A stretch of 64,000 bases of DNA from Comamonas sp. lk (GCA_945869165.1 CAMBNY010000002.1:1-64000), one strand, 5' to 3'; counted from the first letter of the stretch, positions 10,601 through 21,618 are shown. Made by a program: numbers and translations. Notes: generated from the letters alone by a model not told the origin.

Positions 10601-12374
10601 GCTCAATATCACGCAGCTTGGCCATGTCGGTGAAGTCCAGCACGGGCTGCGTGACTTCCAGGCGCATGGGAGGGTTCACCTGGTTGATGTCCAGCAAATT
10701 GGGCTTGGGGCCTACAAAAGACACCAGCGACATCACGATGGCTTCGCGAATCGGGTCGATGGGCGGGTTGGTCACCTGCGCGAACAATTGTTTGAAGTAG
10801 CTGTACAGCGGCTTGTTTTTATCGCTGAGTACAGCCAAGGGGCTGTCGTTGCCCATAGAGCCCAGCGCTTCTTCGCCCAGACTGGCCATGGGGGCGATCA
10901 GGAATTTCAGGTCTTCCTGCGTATAGCCGAAGGCTTGCTGGCGGTCCAGTAAATCTGCAGCATTAGGCATGGCAGGGGCTGTGCTTTCGCCCTTAGCCAC
11001 ATGGTCAATTTTGATGCGCAGGTTTTCAATCCATTGCTTGTACGGACGGCTATTGGCCAGGCCCGATTTGAGCTCTTCGTCGTCAATCATGCGGCCTTGT
11101 TCCAGATCGATCAGGAACATCTTGCCCGGCTGCAAACGCCATTTGCGCACGATCTTGTTTTCGGGCACCGGCAGCACGCCGGACTCGGAGCCCATGATGA
11201 CCAAATCATCATCGGTGATGCAATAGCGCGAGGGGCGCAAGCCGTTGCGGTCCAGGGTGGCGCCGATCTGGCGGCCATCGGTGAACACAATGGAAGCCGG
11301 GCCGTCCCAGGGCTCGAGCATGGCGGCGTGGTATTCGTAAAACGCGCGGCGGCGCTCGTCCATGGTGCTGTGGTTTTCCCAGGGCTCGGGGATCATCATC
11401 ATCATGGCCTGGCTGATGGGGTAGCCGGCCATGGTCAGCAATTCCAGGCAGTTGTCAAACGTCGCGGTATCGGACTGGTCGGCAAAGCTGATGGGATACA
11501 GCTTTTTTAGGTCGGCGGCGAGTACCGGCGAAGACATCACGCCCTCACGCGCTTTCATCCAGTTGTAATTGCCTTTGACGGTGTTGATCTCGCCGTTGTG
11601 CGCCACATAGCGATAAGGATGGGCCAGCGGCCACTCGGGGAAAGTGTTGGTTGAAAAACGCTGGTGCACCAGGCCCAGTGCAGAGACGCAGCGTGCGTCT
11701 TGCAAGTCTTTGAAATAGGTGCCCACTTGGTCGGCCAGCAGCAAGCCTTTGTAAATGACCGTGCGGCTGGACATGCTGGGAACGTAGTATTCCTTGCTGT
11801 GCTTGAGATTGAGGTGCTGGATCGCCGCGCTGGCGGTTTTGCGAATGACATAGAGCTTGCGCTCCAGCGCGTCTTGCACGATGACATCGTTGCCCCGGCC
11901 GATAAACACCTGCCGTATGACCGGCTCTTTTTCCCGCACGGTGGGCGACATGGGCATGTCGGCATTGAGCGGCACATCGCGCCAGCCTAAAAGCACCTGG
12001 CCCTCGGCCTTGATGGCGCGCTCCATTTCCTGCTCGCAAGCCAGGCGCGAGGCGCGCTCTTTGGGCAGAAAAATCATGCCAACGCCGTATTCGCCAGCGG
12101 CAGGCAGTTGCACGCCCTGGGCAGCCATTTCTTCGCGGTAGAGCGCATCGGGCAATTGAATCAAGATGCCAGCACCATCGCCCATCAGCTTGTCCGCACC
12201 GACCGCGCCGCGGTGGTCCAGGTTTTCCAAAATCTTGAGCGCGTTGCTCACAATGCTGTGGCTTTTTTCGCCCCGGATATGCGCCACAAAGCCCACACCG
12301 CAGGCGTCATGCTCCTGCTGCCCCGCATACAAACCAAACTGCTCCAAATGTGCAATCTCAGACGCCGTGGTCAT
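7650..12374 (-). CDS. gltB: Glutamate synthase large subunit
   Basis: [14 protein letters not shown] amidotransferase N-terminus, FMN/Fe-S domains; start set at [16 protein letters not shown]. Confidence 0.95.
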   Translation of the reverse strand: MTTASEIAHLEQFGLYAGQQEHDACGVGFVAHIRGEKSHSIVSNALKILENLDHRGAVGADKLMGDGAGILIQLPDALYREEMAAQGVQLPAAGEYGVGMIFLPKERASRLACEQEMERAIKAEGQVLLGWRDVPLNADMPMSPTVREKEPVIRQVFIGRGNDVIVQDALERKLYVIRKTASAAIQHLNLKHSKEYYVPSMSSRTVIYKGLLLADQVGTYFKDLQDARCVSALGLVHQRFSTNTFPEWPLAHPYRYVAHNGEINTVKGNYNWMKAREGVMSSPVLAADLKKLYPISFADQSDTATFDNCLELLTMAGYPISQAMMMMIPEPWENHSTMDERRRAFYEYHAAMLEPWDGPASIVFTDGRQIGATLDRNGLRPSRYCITDDDLVIMGSESGVLPVPENKIVRKWRLQPGKMFLIDLEQGRMIDDEELKSGLANSRPYKQWIENLRIKIDHVAKGESTAPAMPNAADLLDRQQAFGYTQEDLKFLIAPMASLGEEALGSMGNDSPLAVLSDKNKPLYSYFKQLFAQVTNPPIDPIREAIVMSLVSFVGPKPNLLDINQVNPPMRLEVTQPVLDFTDMAKLRDIERHTHGKFRSYTLGITYPLDWGHEGVEAKLASLCAEAVDAIKSGNNILIISDRAMGATQVAIPALLALSAIHQHLVLEGLRTTAGLVVETGSAREVHHFAVLAGYGAEAVHPYLAMQTLVQMSAGLPGALSADKAIYNYVKAVGKGLSKIMSKMGVSTYMSYCGAQLFEAIGLSTDTVRKYFTGTPSRVEGIGVFEIAEEAIRTHKLAFGKDPVLANALDAGGEYAWRVRGEEHMWTPDAIAKLQHSTRANNWSTYKEYAQIINDQTRRQLTLRGLFEFRIDPAKAISIDEVEPAAEIVKRFATGAMSLGSISTEAHSTLAVAMNRIGGKSNTGEGGEDPLRYRNELKGIPIKQGQTMSDLLGKEIFEVDYALQAGDSMRSKIKQVASGRFGVTAEYLVSADQIQIKMAQGAKPGEGGQLPGSKVSEYIGKLRYSVPGVGLISPPPHHDIYSIEDLAQLIHDLKNVAPHSDISVKLVSEIGVGTVAAGVAKCKADHVVIAGHDGGTGASPWSSIKHAGSPWEIGLAETQQTLVLNRLRSRIRVQVDGQMKTGRDVAIGALLGADEFGFATAPLVVEGCIMMRKCHLNTCPVGVATQDPVLRQKFSGKPEHVVNYFFFVAEEVRHIMAQLGVRKFDDLIGRADLLDMRKGIDHWKSSGLDFSRLFAQPQVPASVSRFQNETQEHGLEKALDVRLIEKSRAAIDKGEKVQFMEVARNVNRSVGAMLSGAITKMHPEGLPDDSIRIQLEGTGGQSFGAFLCNGVTLYLIGDANDYTGKGLSGGRVVVRPSIDFRGEAIRNTIVGNTVMYGATSGEAFFSGVAGERFAVRLSGATAVVEGTGDHGCEYMTGGTVLVLGKTGRNFAAGMSGGIAYVYDEDGQFASRCNTAMVSMEPVLSSKEQEAQIDKAVWHCGQSDEAQLRKLLEEHNRWTGSKRARELLDQWDSARGKFVKVFPLEYKRALGEIHAKKSAAASAPAAAKTKSSAAV

Positions 12375-12436
12375 AGCCCACTCCTGGAAAAATAACAAAG
12401 GACCGTGAGCATACTGCAATGCAATATTGTTTTTCG

Positions 12437-13370
12437 AAAAATAATGGGGGTCAGATCCCAATTAAATGATCAAAAAATAGAAGTATGGATAATTAGGGAC
12501 AGATTTAATCAATGGCGGAAATTGCGCATAGGCGGTAAAACCTGGCGCTTATTGCTTGAATTTCAGCAGGTCGATGACGCCAGCCGCCGCGACGCACGAT
12601 GGATGAACGCCGCTAGGAGGGGATTTCCGGCCGCACCAAAGACGGTCTACCCGCTTTGGACTTGCTGACACGTCGTCCAGTGCGTTTTTGGAGATCTACA
12701 ACAAAATCTGCTTCACCCAAGGCCCAGCCACGCAGCGTGGCATCGGTTAGGGCTTGCTGCGCGGATCCCTCCACGCCGGCCTGCACCAGTGACTGGTAAG
12801 CGGCCTCGCGGGCGAATGGTGTGTTGCCCAATTCCCAATAAAGGGGGTGCGGGCTGACCAAGGGATCGGCGCGTTGGCCGGTGTTATGCGCAAACGAGGA
12901 CCAAGCGTAGTCTTGCGGCCCAGCCACCATGCCCGCACGCACCGGGTTGAGGTCGATATAGGCCATGCATTGCAGCAAATAGCGCTCCGTTTGCAAAACC
13001 GTTGAGCGGTACCGCCCTTCCCACAAGGTGCCGCTACGCTGATGCTGGCGATTGAAATACTGCACATAGCTGCGCCCCACAGCCTGCATCATGCGGGGTA
13101 AGCCCTCGCCTTCTTGCGGCGTGAGCAAGAGGTGGAAATGGTTGCCCATCAGCACATAGGCATGCACCGCGACCTGGCATTGGCGGGCATGCTGGCGCAG
13201 TAGATCGAGCAAAAATCGGTAATCCGCCGCGCTGCTGAAAATTGATTGGCGATTGTTGCCACGCTGAATAACGTGGTGCGGATAGCCGGGAAGGCTGAGG
13301 CGGGGGAGACGGGCCATAAGCAACTTAAAAAAATTGCCCCGATGCTAAACCCGACCTGTCCCCTATTTTC
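12437..13370. mobile_element. RAYT island with related flanking motifs
   Basis: AATGGGGGTCAGATCCCAATTAA (about 12443-12465), AATTAGGGACAGATTTAATC (12491-12510) and, inverted, GACCTGTCCCCTATTTTC (13353-13370) bracket a Y1 transposase gene. Confidence 0.6.
12613..13317 (-). CDS. REP-associated tyrosine transposase (IS200/IS605-like, Y1 family)
   Basis: MARLPRLSLPGYPHHVIQRGNNRQ N-terminus; HUH motif in MGNHFHLLL; YLLQCMAYIDLNPVRAGMV. Confidence 0.9.
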   Translation of the reverse strand: MARLPRLSLPGYPHHVIQRGNNRQSIFSSAADYRFLLDLLRQHARQCQVAVHAYVLMGNHFHLLLTPQEGEGLPRMMQAVGRSYVQYFNRQHQRSGTLWEGRYRSTVLQTERYLLQCMAYIDLNPVRAGMVAGPQDYAWSSFAHNTGQRADPLVSPHPLYWELGNTPFAREAAYQSLVQAGVEGSAQQALTDATLRGWALGEADFVVDLQKRTGRRVSKSKAGRPSLVRPEIPS

Positions 13371-13390
13371 TAAGCGCGGTTCAGGCAGCT

Positions 13391-13858
13391 TCAGCGCGGC
13401 GCGCGGGAAACACGTACTTTGCCGCTGGAGGTCACCATAATGACCGGATCGCCGGGGGCCAAGGTTTCATTACCTTTGGCTTGCACGATGGCGCGGCGCT
13501 CACCGTTGCGCAGTTGCACGATGATTTCGACGGCCTCTTCTTTGGTCGCCATACGCTCGATGGCATTGCCGGCTATGGCGCCGGCCAGTGCGCCCAATAC
13601 GCCCAGACCCGTTTGCTCCCGATGGACGCTGCTACCGCTGCTGCCGGCAATAGCCCCGACCACACCACCTGCAGCGCCACCCATACCGGATTGACTGCCA
13701 TCGACCGTCACCGCACGCACACTTACCACCACTGCATCTTGCACCTGGGATGCAACTTGGGCATCCTGGCGACTGACAACGTCAGGGCTGCTGGTGGAGC
13801 AGGCACTGAGAACCAAAAACAGAGAAATCAAAAAACCAGATTGAATGCATTTTTTCAT
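13391..13858 (-). CDS. Glycine-zipper outer membrane lipoprotein (SlyB/17 kDa antigen-like)
   Basis: Lipobox LSACS; GGAAGGVVGAIAGSSG...GVLGALAGAIAGNAIE glycine zippers. Confidence 0.8.
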   Translation of the reverse strand: MKKCIQSGFLISLFLVLSACSTSSPDVVSRQDAQVASQVQDAVVVSVRAVTVDGSQSGMGGAAGGVVGAIAGSSGSSVHREQTGLGVLGALAGAIAGNAIERMATKEEAVEIIVQLRNGERRAIVQAKGNETLAPGDPVIMVTSSGKVRVSRAPR

Positions 13859-13942
13859 GGGGATAGAAACTCCGTCGGTGATATAAAAAAATTGCGCTTG
13901 GAGGCATCAAGCTCCAGGAGCCAGCGAAAAGCGCATAACGCG

Positions 13943-14914
13943 CTAGTGGCTGTCCGCGTTGTCTTCTGAATTGTGCGTTTGTCGTGTAAACCGCCTGTCA
14001 ATCAGGGCTTTGAGGCCGAACTGCGCACCGATTTCCACTATGCGCTCAGCCGCAGCGCGTTTTCGATGCCCAGTGTAGCGGGCGATGATGAGCTCATTTT
14101 TCATGCTGTGCTCCCAACCCACTAGTTCGGTGACGGTGACTTGGTAGCCATTCGCCTCCAAATACAGGCAGCGCAGCACATTGGTAATTTGGCTCCCCAT
14201 TTCACGGGTGTGCAAGGGGTGGCGCCACAATTCGGCCAGGGGGGTGCGCGAGAGCATGAGTGCCTTGTTGCTACCAAGTTGACGCGCCGCTTCCGCCTGA
14301 CAACAAGGCACTAGCGCAAAAGCGCGCGCTTGCTTGGAAAGGCCAAAGGCAATCGCGTCATCGGTGGCGCTATCGCAAGCATGCAAGGCGGTCACCAGGT
14401 CGATGCGTTGCGGTAATTCGGGCGTCCGGGTGGACTGCGCCACCGTGAGGTTGAGGAAACGCATGCGTGCAAAGCCTAATTGCGCAGCCAAGTCGCGGGA
14501 TTTGCCCACCAAATCGGCGCGGCTTTCAATGCCATAGACCATGCCTTGTGCCCGCGACTTGAAAAATAAGTCAAACAAAATAAAGCCCAGATAAGACTTA
14601 CCGGCGCCATGGTCTGCCACGGTCAATGGTGGCGCCAAGGCATCGGCAGCAGGCGCTTGCTCCAACTCGTGCAACAAGGTCTCCATGAATTGATAAAGGT
14701 GATACACCTGCTTGAGCTTGCGCCGAGAGTCCTGGTTGAGCTGGCCCTCGCGGGTGAGGATATGCAGTTGCTGCAACAGGGCGATGGATTGTCCAGGCCG
14801 CAAGAGCGCAGCGAGTTCCTTGGCGCGGGCTTCTTCACGGGCACGCGCACCTGTCTTACCGGTGCTTTGACGGCCGCGTCCTTCGTCACCGAGGCTCTGT
14901 AATTCTTGCTTCAA
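13943..14914 (-). CDS. SAM-dependent methyltransferase (Methyltransf_32-like)
   Basis: VADHGAGKSYLGFILFDL and VTALHACDSATDDAIAFGL...LVPCCQ motifs. Confidence 0.75.
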   Translation of the reverse strand: MKQELQSLGDEGRGRQSTGKTGARAREEARAKELAALLRPGQSIALLQQLHILTREGQLNQDSRRKLKQVYHLYQFMETLLHELEQAPAADALAPPLTVADHGAGKSYLGFILFDLFFKSRAQGMVYGIESRADLVGKSRDLAAQLGFARMRFLNLTVAQSTRTPELPQRIDLVTALHACDSATDDAIAFGLSKQARAFALVPCCQAEAARQLGSNKALMLSRTPLAELWRHPLHTREMGSQITNVLRCLYLEANGYQVTVTELVGWEHSMKNELIIARYTGHRKRAAAERIVEIGAQFGLKALIDRRFTRQTHNSEDNADSH

Positions 14915-15495
14915 GGCACCCGCTCCTGAGCCGCATCGGGGCCATCCACGTTGAGCGCCCGCCAGCCATCGGGACCGAGCGCACGCAAAGTGGCAATATT
15001 GCGCTCGTAAATCAAAGCGGCATCAGGCAATGCCTCCACCGCCTGGTCCAGGCTGGCTTCGCGCAATATATGCAACGTCGGATAGGGCGCCCGATTGGTG
15101 AAGTGGGCCATATCGCCGGGCGCTGCATCCGCAAACGCATAGCGCGGATGAAAACTGGCGATTTGCACTTCCCCTTCCCACCCTTTTTTGCGGAGCAACT
15201 TGTCCGCGCTGCGCAAAAATGCATTGAAATCCCAAAAATCAGGGAACGCGTCCGGCGCGATGAGCAAGGTGGTGTCGCGCAGCTGCGGATTTTGTAGGAG
15301 CAGATCGCTGATCTCCTGCTCCAGATCCTGCAGCAAGTTCCCCCCGTCGCAGGCAGCACTCACCGCATAATGAATTTGACCTTTACTATGTACTGCCTTG
15401 GCAAATGGACAAAGATTGAGCCCAATGACCGCCCGCTCGAGCCAGCGCTGCATAGCCTCGCATACGGCCTGGTCGCGCTGGGGAAGGTCTGTCAT
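14911..15495 (-). CDS. DUF1415 domain protein
   Basis: WLERAVIGLNLCPFAKAVHSKGQIHYAVS; start at MTDLPQRD. Confidence 0.75.
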   Translation of the reverse strand: MTDLPQRDQAVCEAMQRWLERAVIGLNLCPFAKAVHSKGQIHYAVSAACDGGNLLQDLEQEISDLLLQNPQLRDTTLLIAPDAFPDFWDFNAFLRSADKLLRKKGWEGEVQIASFHPRYAFADAAPGDMAHFTNRAPYPTLHILREASLDQAVEALPDAALIYERNIATLRALGPDGWRALNVDGPDAAQERVP

Positions 15496-16652
15496 GCCAA
15501 CAATGTCAGGCCGGTCAGGCGCTGGTGTTCGCGGGATGCAAATCGGTCTGTCATACCGGCAATATAGTCGGCAACCCTGCGGTGCAAGTGCGCGCCGGGC
15601 CACGCCGCCTCTGCACCGGGCTGCATCGCCGCCGGGTCATTGGCATAAGCGGCGAACAAATCGCGCACCACCTGCGCAGCGCGCTGCATGGTCTCTTGCA
15701 CTCTGGCGTGGCGGTACAAAGAGGCAAACAAAAACGCCTTGAGTTGCGCGGTCTCCTCCTGCATCTGCGGGCTAAATTGCACCAGCGCAGCGCAGCGGCG
15801 CACGGCCCGCACATCCTCGGGTGCCACCAGCGCAATGGCTGCCTGCGTGCTTTTGATCACATCGTAAATCTGGGCGCTGAGCATCAAACGCACGGTTTCG
15901 TATAACCAGCGCCTGGGGCTTTGCGCCAACTTCGGATGCGCCTGTAATGCCGCTTGGCTGTAGCGCGCGAATAAAGGAAGCTGTTGCACTTGCTCCAATT
16001 GAATCAACCCAGAGCGCACGCCGTCGTCGATGTCATGGGCGTTGTAGGCGATTTCATCGGCTAGGTTGCACAACTGCGCCTCGAGGCTGGGTTGGCCGCG
16101 TTCCAAAAAGCGGACGGCCACACCACCGAGCCCATCCGCATAGGCAGGTTCCTGCGCCTCAATCGCTTGGGCGTTGTGGCGCGAGCAATGCTTCAGGATA
16201 CCTTCGCGGGTTTCAAAGCAGAGGTTTAACCCGTCGAAATTGGGATAGCGATGTTCCAAGGTATCGACCACGCGCAGGCTTTGCAAATTGTGTTCAAAAC
16301 CACCAAATTCCTGCATGCAGTCATTGAGCGCGTCCTGCCCCGCATGGCCAAAAGGCGTATGACCCAGGTCGTGCGCCAAGGCGATTGCCTCGACCAAGTC
16401 TTCATCCAAGCCTAATGTGCGCGCCACAGAGCGGCCCAACTGGGCTACTTCCAGCGAGTGCGTCAACCGGGTGCGAAACAGATCGCCTTCGTGGTTCAGA
16501 AACACCTGCGTTTTGTAAACCAAGCGGCGAAAGGCGGTGGAGTGGACGATGCGGTCGCGGTCGCGCTGAAATTCGGTGCGTGTGGGCGCGGGCCCCTGCG
16601 GGTAGCGGCGACCCCGGCTATGCGCAGGGTCGCTGGCGTAGCGGGCAGGCAT
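15492..16652 (-). CDS. dgt: Deoxyguanosinetriphosphate triphosphohydrolase-like protein
   Basis: HD-domain sequence RDRIVHSTAFRRLVYKTQVFLNHEGDLFRTRLTHSLEVAQ...HDLGHTPFGHAGQ. Confidence 0.92.
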   Translation of the reverse strand: MPARYASDPAHSRGRRYPQGPAPTRTEFQRDRDRIVHSTAFRRLVYKTQVFLNHEGDLFRTRLTHSLEVAQLGRSVARTLGLDEDLVEAIALAHDLGHTPFGHAGQDALNDCMQEFGGFEHNLQSLRVVDTLEHRYPNFDGLNLCFETREGILKHCSRHNAQAIEAQEPAYADGLGGVAVRFLERGQPSLEAQLCNLADEIAYNAHDIDDGVRSGLIQLEQVQQLPLFARYSQAALQAHPKLAQSPRRWLYETVRLMLSAQIYDVIKSTQAAIALVAPEDVRAVRRCAALVQFSPQMQEETAQLKAFLFASLYRHARVQETMQRAAQVVRDLFAAYANDPAAMQPGAEAAWPGAHLHRRVADYIAGMTDRFASREHQRLTGLTLLA

Positions 16653-17761
16653 TAGGCGGCGCAGCAGCGGTCAATAACGGAGCGCACCGTGCCATCATCG
16701 GCGGCGCACATGCGGGCACGTCCAGGCCCGTCGATCACGACAAAGCGGATCGTCCCGGCCTCGGCTTTTTTGTCCACGCGCATCAAGTCCAAATAGAGTC
16801 CCGCGTTGTCGACCGCATCGAGCTGCGGTCCGCGCACCGGAAGGCCGGCCGCGGCGATTAAGCGCGTCAGGCGCTGCACAAAAGCCTCGTCCACCAAGCC
16901 CAGCGCTAACGAGAGATGTGCCGCCATAACCATACCGCAACCCACTGCTTCGCCATGCAGCCAATCACCGTAGCCCAGACCGGCTTCGATAGCGTGGCCA
17001 AAGGTGTGGCCGAAATTAAGAATGGCGCGCAAGCCGCCTTCACGCTCGTCTTGCGACACCACATCGGCCTTGATCTCGCAACTGCGGCGTACCGCATGGG
17101 CCAGGGCTTGCACATCGCGCGCCACCAGGGCACTGATATGGGCTTCGATCCAGTCAAAAAATACCATATCGGCAATCGGGCCGTACTTGATGACTTCGGC
17201 CAGCCCGGCACTGACCTCGCGCGCGGGCAGGGTTTTGAGGGTATCGAGATCGCACAACACACGCTGCGGTTGGTAAAACGCGCCGACCATGTTTTTACCC
17301 AGCGGATGGTTGATGCCGGTTTTGCCACCGACCGACGAATCCACCTGGGCTAGCAGCGTCGTGGGCACCTGTACAAAGGGTACGCCACGCATATAGCTCG
17401 CTGCCGCAAAACCTGTCATATCGCCGACCACGCCACCGCCCAGCGCGAACAGCACGGTTTTTCGGTCACACCCACTTTCCAGCAAGGCATCGAAGATCAA
17501 CTGCAAGGTTTGCCAATCTTTGTAAGCCTCACCATCGGGCAGCACCACCTGCAGGACCCGCGCGTAGTGCTTTTGCAAACCCGTCTGCAAGGCCTCCGCG
17601 TACAAGGGGGCTACGGTGCTATTGCTGACGATCAGGGCGCTAGAGGCCTGTGGCAGGTTTTGCAAACTGGTGGGGTTGGCCAGCAGGCCGCTACCGATAA
17701 GGATGGGGTAGCTGCGCTCGCCCAGTGCGATGGTGAGGGAATGCAGGAGCGGAGAGGTCAT
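16652..17761 (-). CDS. aroB: 3-dehydroquinate synthase
   Basis: [46 protein letters not shown]. Confidence 0.96.
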   Translation of the reverse strand: MTSPLLHSLTIALGERSYPILIGSGLLANPTSLQNLPQASSALIVSNSTVAPLYAEALQTGLQKHYARVLQVVLPDGEAYKDWQTLQLIFDALLESGCDRKTVLFALGGGVVGDMTGFAAASYMRGVPFVQVPTTLLAQVDSSVGGKTGINHPLGKNMVGAFYQPQRVLCDLDTLKTLPAREVSAGLAEVIKYGPIADMVFFDWIEAHISALVARDVQALAHAVRRSCEIKADVVSQDEREGGLRAILNFGHTFGHAIEAGLGYGDWLHGEAVGCGMVMAAHLSLALGLVDEAFVQRLTRLIAAAGLPVRGPQLDAVDNAGLYLDLMRVDKKAEAGTIRFVVIDGPGRARMCAADDGTVRSVIDRCCAA

Positions 17762-17767
17762 AGCCCG

Positions 17768-18337
17768 CTAGTTTAGGCGCGGCGGCGGGGTGATGTGGAG
17801 TTGCCCCAGAATCGACTGGACCAGGTTGGACACCGACGGACGCCCAGTCTCGACGATGTGGTGGGCGGTTTCGCGGTAAAGGGGGTCGCGCTCTGCAAAC
17901 AGCTCGCGCAGGCGTGCCATCGGGTCGGCCACCTGTAGCAAGGGGCGTTTGCGGTCGTGGCGCAAGCGACGCATCAAATCCTCAGGCTGCGATTGCAAAT
18001 AGACCACGGTACCTGCGCCACGCAAGAGCGCGCGGTTGGCCGGCCGCAGTACCGCGCCCCCGCCGGTGGCCAACACGCCGGCCGCGTCGGCGCATAACTG
18101 CGCAATCACCTCTTCTTCGATGTCGCGAAACCGCGCCTCGCCTTCGCGCTCAAAAAACTCGCGAATCGGGCAACCCAGGCGCGCCTCTATCGCCTGGTCT
18201 GAATCGACAAAAGGCTCTTGTAAGCGCCGGGACAGATGCCGGCCAACGGTAGATTTTCCAGAGCCTGGGAGGCCGATGAGGATGATCAAAATAGGATTAC
18301 GCGCGATAACTGGGGGCGCCAAATCTAAGCCAGCCAA
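17768..18337 (-). CDS. aroK: Shikimate kinase
   Basis: LIGLPGSGKSTVGRHLSRRL; LATGGGAVL; upstream of aroB. Confidence 0.95.
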   Translation of the reverse strand: MAGLDLAPPVIARNPILIILIGLPGSGKSTVGRHLSRRLQEPFVDSDQAIEARLGCPIREFFEREGEARFRDIEEEVIAQLCADAAGVLATGGGAVLRPANRALLRGAGTVVYLQSQPEDLMRRLRHDRKRPLLQVADPMARLRELFAERDPLYRETAHHIVETGRPSVSNLVQSILGQLHITPPPRLN

Positions 18338-18422
18338 AGCGGGCTTGGATTAAAGAGTGGCGAGCGACTCCCGTCATTCTAGGTTTGTTCATTTACCGTA
18401 AAAAAGTAGTAAACCGAGCTGC

Positions 18423-18813
18423 TTAATTTGACGCATTACATTTTCCTGTTCCGTAAGGCGGCGTCCGAAACGTTCCCGTGTCCTTATCATCTTCGCTGGC
18501 CGAGGTCATGAATCGCCGGACCGTACTTCCCTCCGTGCCAATCGTATAAGTGGTTGCGCGCACCGTATAGGCGAGCCAGGTCGCATAATTTTTGCCCCAT
18601 GAAACTTGTAGGTCTATCTGTCCGTTGGCGTCGGTTTTGTTACTGGGCAATACTGACCGCAAGCGAAGCGGCAGCGCCATTGGCATCACTAGCGCCCGCT
18701 ACGGCGCTGCTGCCCACTTGTTCAGATGCTTCCGCAGTCCCCATCGCCGTACCCGGACTCCCGCCACATGCTGCGCATCCAGAGATAAATATTCCCATGG
18801 CAACACATGCCAT
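18423..18813 (-). pseudogene. Disrupted small lipoprotein / Ig-like C-terminal remnant
   Basis: Frame 1 (18813-18640): MACVAMGIFISGCAACGGSPGTAMGTAEASEQVGSSAVAGASDANGAAASLAVSIAQ*, with lipobox. Overlapping frame 2 (to 18423): ...SNKTDANGQIDLQVSWGKNYATWLAYTVRATTYTIGTEGSTVRR..., with no start signal of its own that looks convincing. Confidence 0.55.
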
Positions 18814-18883
18814 TTGTTTTAAAAAACCTTGGTTTTACGCCCTGAGTGATCTTAAAGATTCAAATAAATGAAGTTGCGGCGCG

Positions 18884-21082
18884 CTAGCGCGTCGAGGCCA
18901 ATTCATTGACCAATTTGGGTGTGATGAAGACCAGGGTTTCCGTTTTTTTGAGCGATTTCGTCTTGTTTCTGAACAGGAACCCAATGCCTGGCAGATCACC
19001 AAAGAAGGGAACTTTGGTATCGGTCGTTTGGTCATCTTCGGTGTAGATGCCGCCGATCACTACCGTGCCCCCGTTTTCTACCAGTACCTGTGTTTTGATG
19101 TGCTTGGTATTGATCGATGGCCCGGCTGCGGTGATGGTGCCAACGCTGTCCTTGGACACATCTAGTTCTAGGCTGACATTACCGTCCGGTGTAATCTGGG
19201 GCGTGACTTCGAGCTTGAGCACCGCCTTGCGAAAACTCACCGCTGTGGCGCCACTGCTAGTCGCCATTTGGTAGGGGACTTCGGTTCCTTGCTCTATTAA
19301 GGCTTTGGTTTTGTCATACGCGATCACGCGCGGGCTCGAAACTACTCTGCCCTTGCCGTCGGACTCTAAGGCCGATAGCTCCAGCGCCAACAAGCGATTG
19401 GAGGCCGCACTAAACAGCGTGAAAGCAAAAGTGGAGGCATTGAAGCCGCCTAAACCCCCTGCCGGCAGGTTAACGAAGTTACTGGTGGCATCCATAGTGG
19501 TGCTGGCACCGGCAGAGCCCAAAGCATTGGCGTAGTTGGTGCCAAAGGCCACCCGATTTTCCCCAGCGATCTGGTAACCGCCGTCACCACCACCCTTGTT
19601 CGCGCGCATATCAAGGGCGCCCAGCTTGGCGCCCAAGGTTTTACCAAAATCGTTGTTGGCCTCCACCACACGCGCTTCGATCAGAACCTGCCGCACGGAG
19701 ACATCCACCTTGGCGATTAACTGTGCGACTTGATCCAATTTGCTGGCGATGTCGGTAACGAAGAGTTGGTTAGTTCGCGGCTCAGCAATCACACTACCGC
19801 GCTCGCTCAAGATGCGCGCGCCAGCAGAGCCCGGCGTGCTAGCGCTTCCACCGGCAGCGGCCATTAGCTGGGGCGCTACGTCAACCGCCTTGGCGTAGTT
19901 GAGCTGAAAGGACTGGGTGCGAAGCGGCTCAATCTTTTCGTTGGTAATTTGCGACTCGAACTCCAGCTTTTCTTTAGCCGCAATTTCTTCCTTGGGCGCG
20001 ACCCACAGAACGTTTCCATTTTTGCGCATCGCCAAGCCTTTGCTGCGCATGATGATGTCCAAAATCTGGTCCCACGGCACATTTTGCACGCGCAAAGTCA
20101 CCGTACCGGCCACTGAATCGGAGGTGACGACATTGAAATTGGTGAAGTCTGCGATCACTTGCAGGACCTGGCGCACATCAATACTTTGGAAGTTGAGCGA
20201 CAGTTTCTCACCGGTAAAGATGTCTTTTTGTGCGGCATTTTTGGGGTCAGCGCTTTGTGGCTTTATCTCTAGGACAAGCTCGGTATCGGTCTGGTAGGCA
20301 ATATGTTCCCATGCTCCCTGCGGCATGACCAGCATGCGAACCCGTGCACCTAACTGATTGGCGGTGATGGTTTGCACCGGCGTTGCGAAGTCGGTGACAT
20401 CGAATTTTTTGCGCAGACGCTCAGGAAGGCTGACATTGCCGAAATCGACTACCAAATTGGTTCCGAGTTGGCGGATATCCGCGGTCACCAGCTTGTTGGG
20501 CAAAGCCACCACAATGCGGCCGGCGCCATCGGACCCGCGCTTAAATTGAATGTCGCCCAGGGGTGGCGGCGCCTGTGACTCAGAGGCACCCGCGCTTGCT
20601 GATGCTTGCGCAGCGGATTGGCCTGCGGTTGGAGCCGCCGCCGCAACTGCGCCCGGCCCGTTGACTTGTGCTGAACTTGCGTCGCCCAAAGGGCTTAAGG
20701 TAACGAGCAGGCTTTTGCCGGTAATTTCTAGCCGGTGGCTGGCCGATTGGCGCAAATAGATGACAACGCGGCTGCGCTCGTCCGACTGCGCGACAAGTGC
20801 CGAATCAACCAGTGCCTGCGCAATGGCGACGCGCCCCATTCCCATGGCACTACCGAGCCCGGCGAAATCTAACGCCAGGCGCGAGGGATTTCGCGTCATA
20901 AACGCCTTTGGTAAAGCAGTGAGCTCTCGCCTAAAGTCGATGCGCACCTGTTCCACATTGCCATTGCGCAAACCTGTAATGGCGACTACGGAGTTTTCCG
21001 CATGCGCCAACCCCGTCAACAGCATGGCCGCCAGCGCGCTCAAAGCCAAGAGGCTGCGTTTAGCCATTTTTAAGATATTCAT
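18884..21082 (-). CDS. pilQ: Type IV pilus secretin PilQ
   Basis: AMIN, secretin_N and secretin domains; pilMNOPQ context. Confidence 0.95.
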   Translation of the reverse strand: MNILKMAKRSLLALSALAAMLLTGLAHAENSVVAITGLRNGNVEQVRIDFRRELTALPKAFMTRNPSRLALDFAGLGSAMGMGRVAIAQALVDSALVAQSDERSRVVIYLRQSASHRLEITGKSLLVTLSPLGDASSAQVNGPGAVAAAAPTAGQSAAQASASAGASESQAPPPLGDIQFKRGSDGAGRIVVALPNKLVTADIRQLGTNLVVDFGNVSLPERLRKKFDVTDFATPVQTITANQLGARVRMLVMPQGAWEHIAYQTDTELVLEIKPQSADPKNAAQKDIFTGEKLSLNFQSIDVRQVLQVIADFTNFNVVTSDSVAGTVTLRVQNVPWDQILDIIMRSKGLAMRKNGNVLWVAPKEEIAAKEKLEFESQITNEKIEPLRTQSFQLNYAKAVDVAPQLMAAAGGSASTPGSAGARILSERGSVIAEPRTNQLFVTDIASKLDQVAQLIAKVDVSVRQVLIEARVVEANNDFGKTLGAKLGALDMRANKGGGDGGYQIAGENRVAFGTNYANALGSAGASTTMDATSNFVNLPAGGLGGFNASTFAFTLFSAASNRLLALELSALESDGKGRVVSSPRVIAYDKTKALIEQGTEVPYQMATSSGATAVSFRKAVLKLEVTPQITPDGNVSLELDVSKDSVGTITAAGPSINTKHIKTQVLVENGGTVVIGGIYTEDDQTTDTKVPFFGDLPGIGFLFRNKTKSLKKTETLVFITPKLVNELASTR

Positions 21083-21618
21083 TTACTCTCCCCTTGAATA
21101 CGCAAAGTCGCATCGCGTTGCAACCAGTTACCGTCCTGGTCTTTTGCCAGTTCACGCAGTTGAATCGAAGTGTCATCAATGCGTAGAATTTTTCCAAAGT
21201 TTTTGCCTATGTACTGTCCAGCCAAGACTTGGTAGACCTTCCCCTGCGCGCGCACTAGGCCAACTGAGCGGCCTTGCTTTTCCATCGTGCCAACAAATGC
21301 GATGGATTCGAGCGCATACTCCTCCAAGGGATCTCGCTTGCGCGACTTGTGGGCTAGACTTAAATCAGGACTATTCTTTAGTTGCTCAGTGGCGGCAGCG
21401 ACGATAAAGAACTGCCTGGAAAATGGGTCTGCGTTTCCATCTTCGTCATAGGCAAGGTGGTGAAAAGGCTTGGGGTCAGGAATTTTTTTGACCGTCGGCG
21501 TGATCGATTTACGTTCCTCCACCATCCAGTCTTTCAAGGTGTCCTGGCGTGATGGTCCGCAGGCATACAAAACCCAAGGTAGCAGGACCATACAGGCGCG
21601 ATAGTGCAGTCTGTTCAT
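21079..21618 (-). CDS. pilP: Type IV pilus lipoprotein PilP
   Basis: Lipoprotein signal; PLEEYALESIAFVGTMEKQGRSVGLVRAQGKVYQVLAGQYIGKNFGKI. Confidence 0.93.
   Translation of the reverse strand: MNRLHYRACMVLLPWVLYACGPSRQDTLKDWMVEERKSITPTVKKIPDPKPFHHLAYDEDGNADPFSRQFFIVAAATEQLKNSPDLSLAHKSRKRDPLEEYALESIAFVGTMEKQGRSVGLVRAQGKVYQVLAGQYIGKNFGKILRIDDTSIQLRELAKDQDGNWLQRDATLRIQGESK

Noticed and set aside
12613-13317. RAYT gene as part of a larger defence or mobile island
   Set aside because: Flanks return immediately to housekeeping genes on both sides; no cargo genes.
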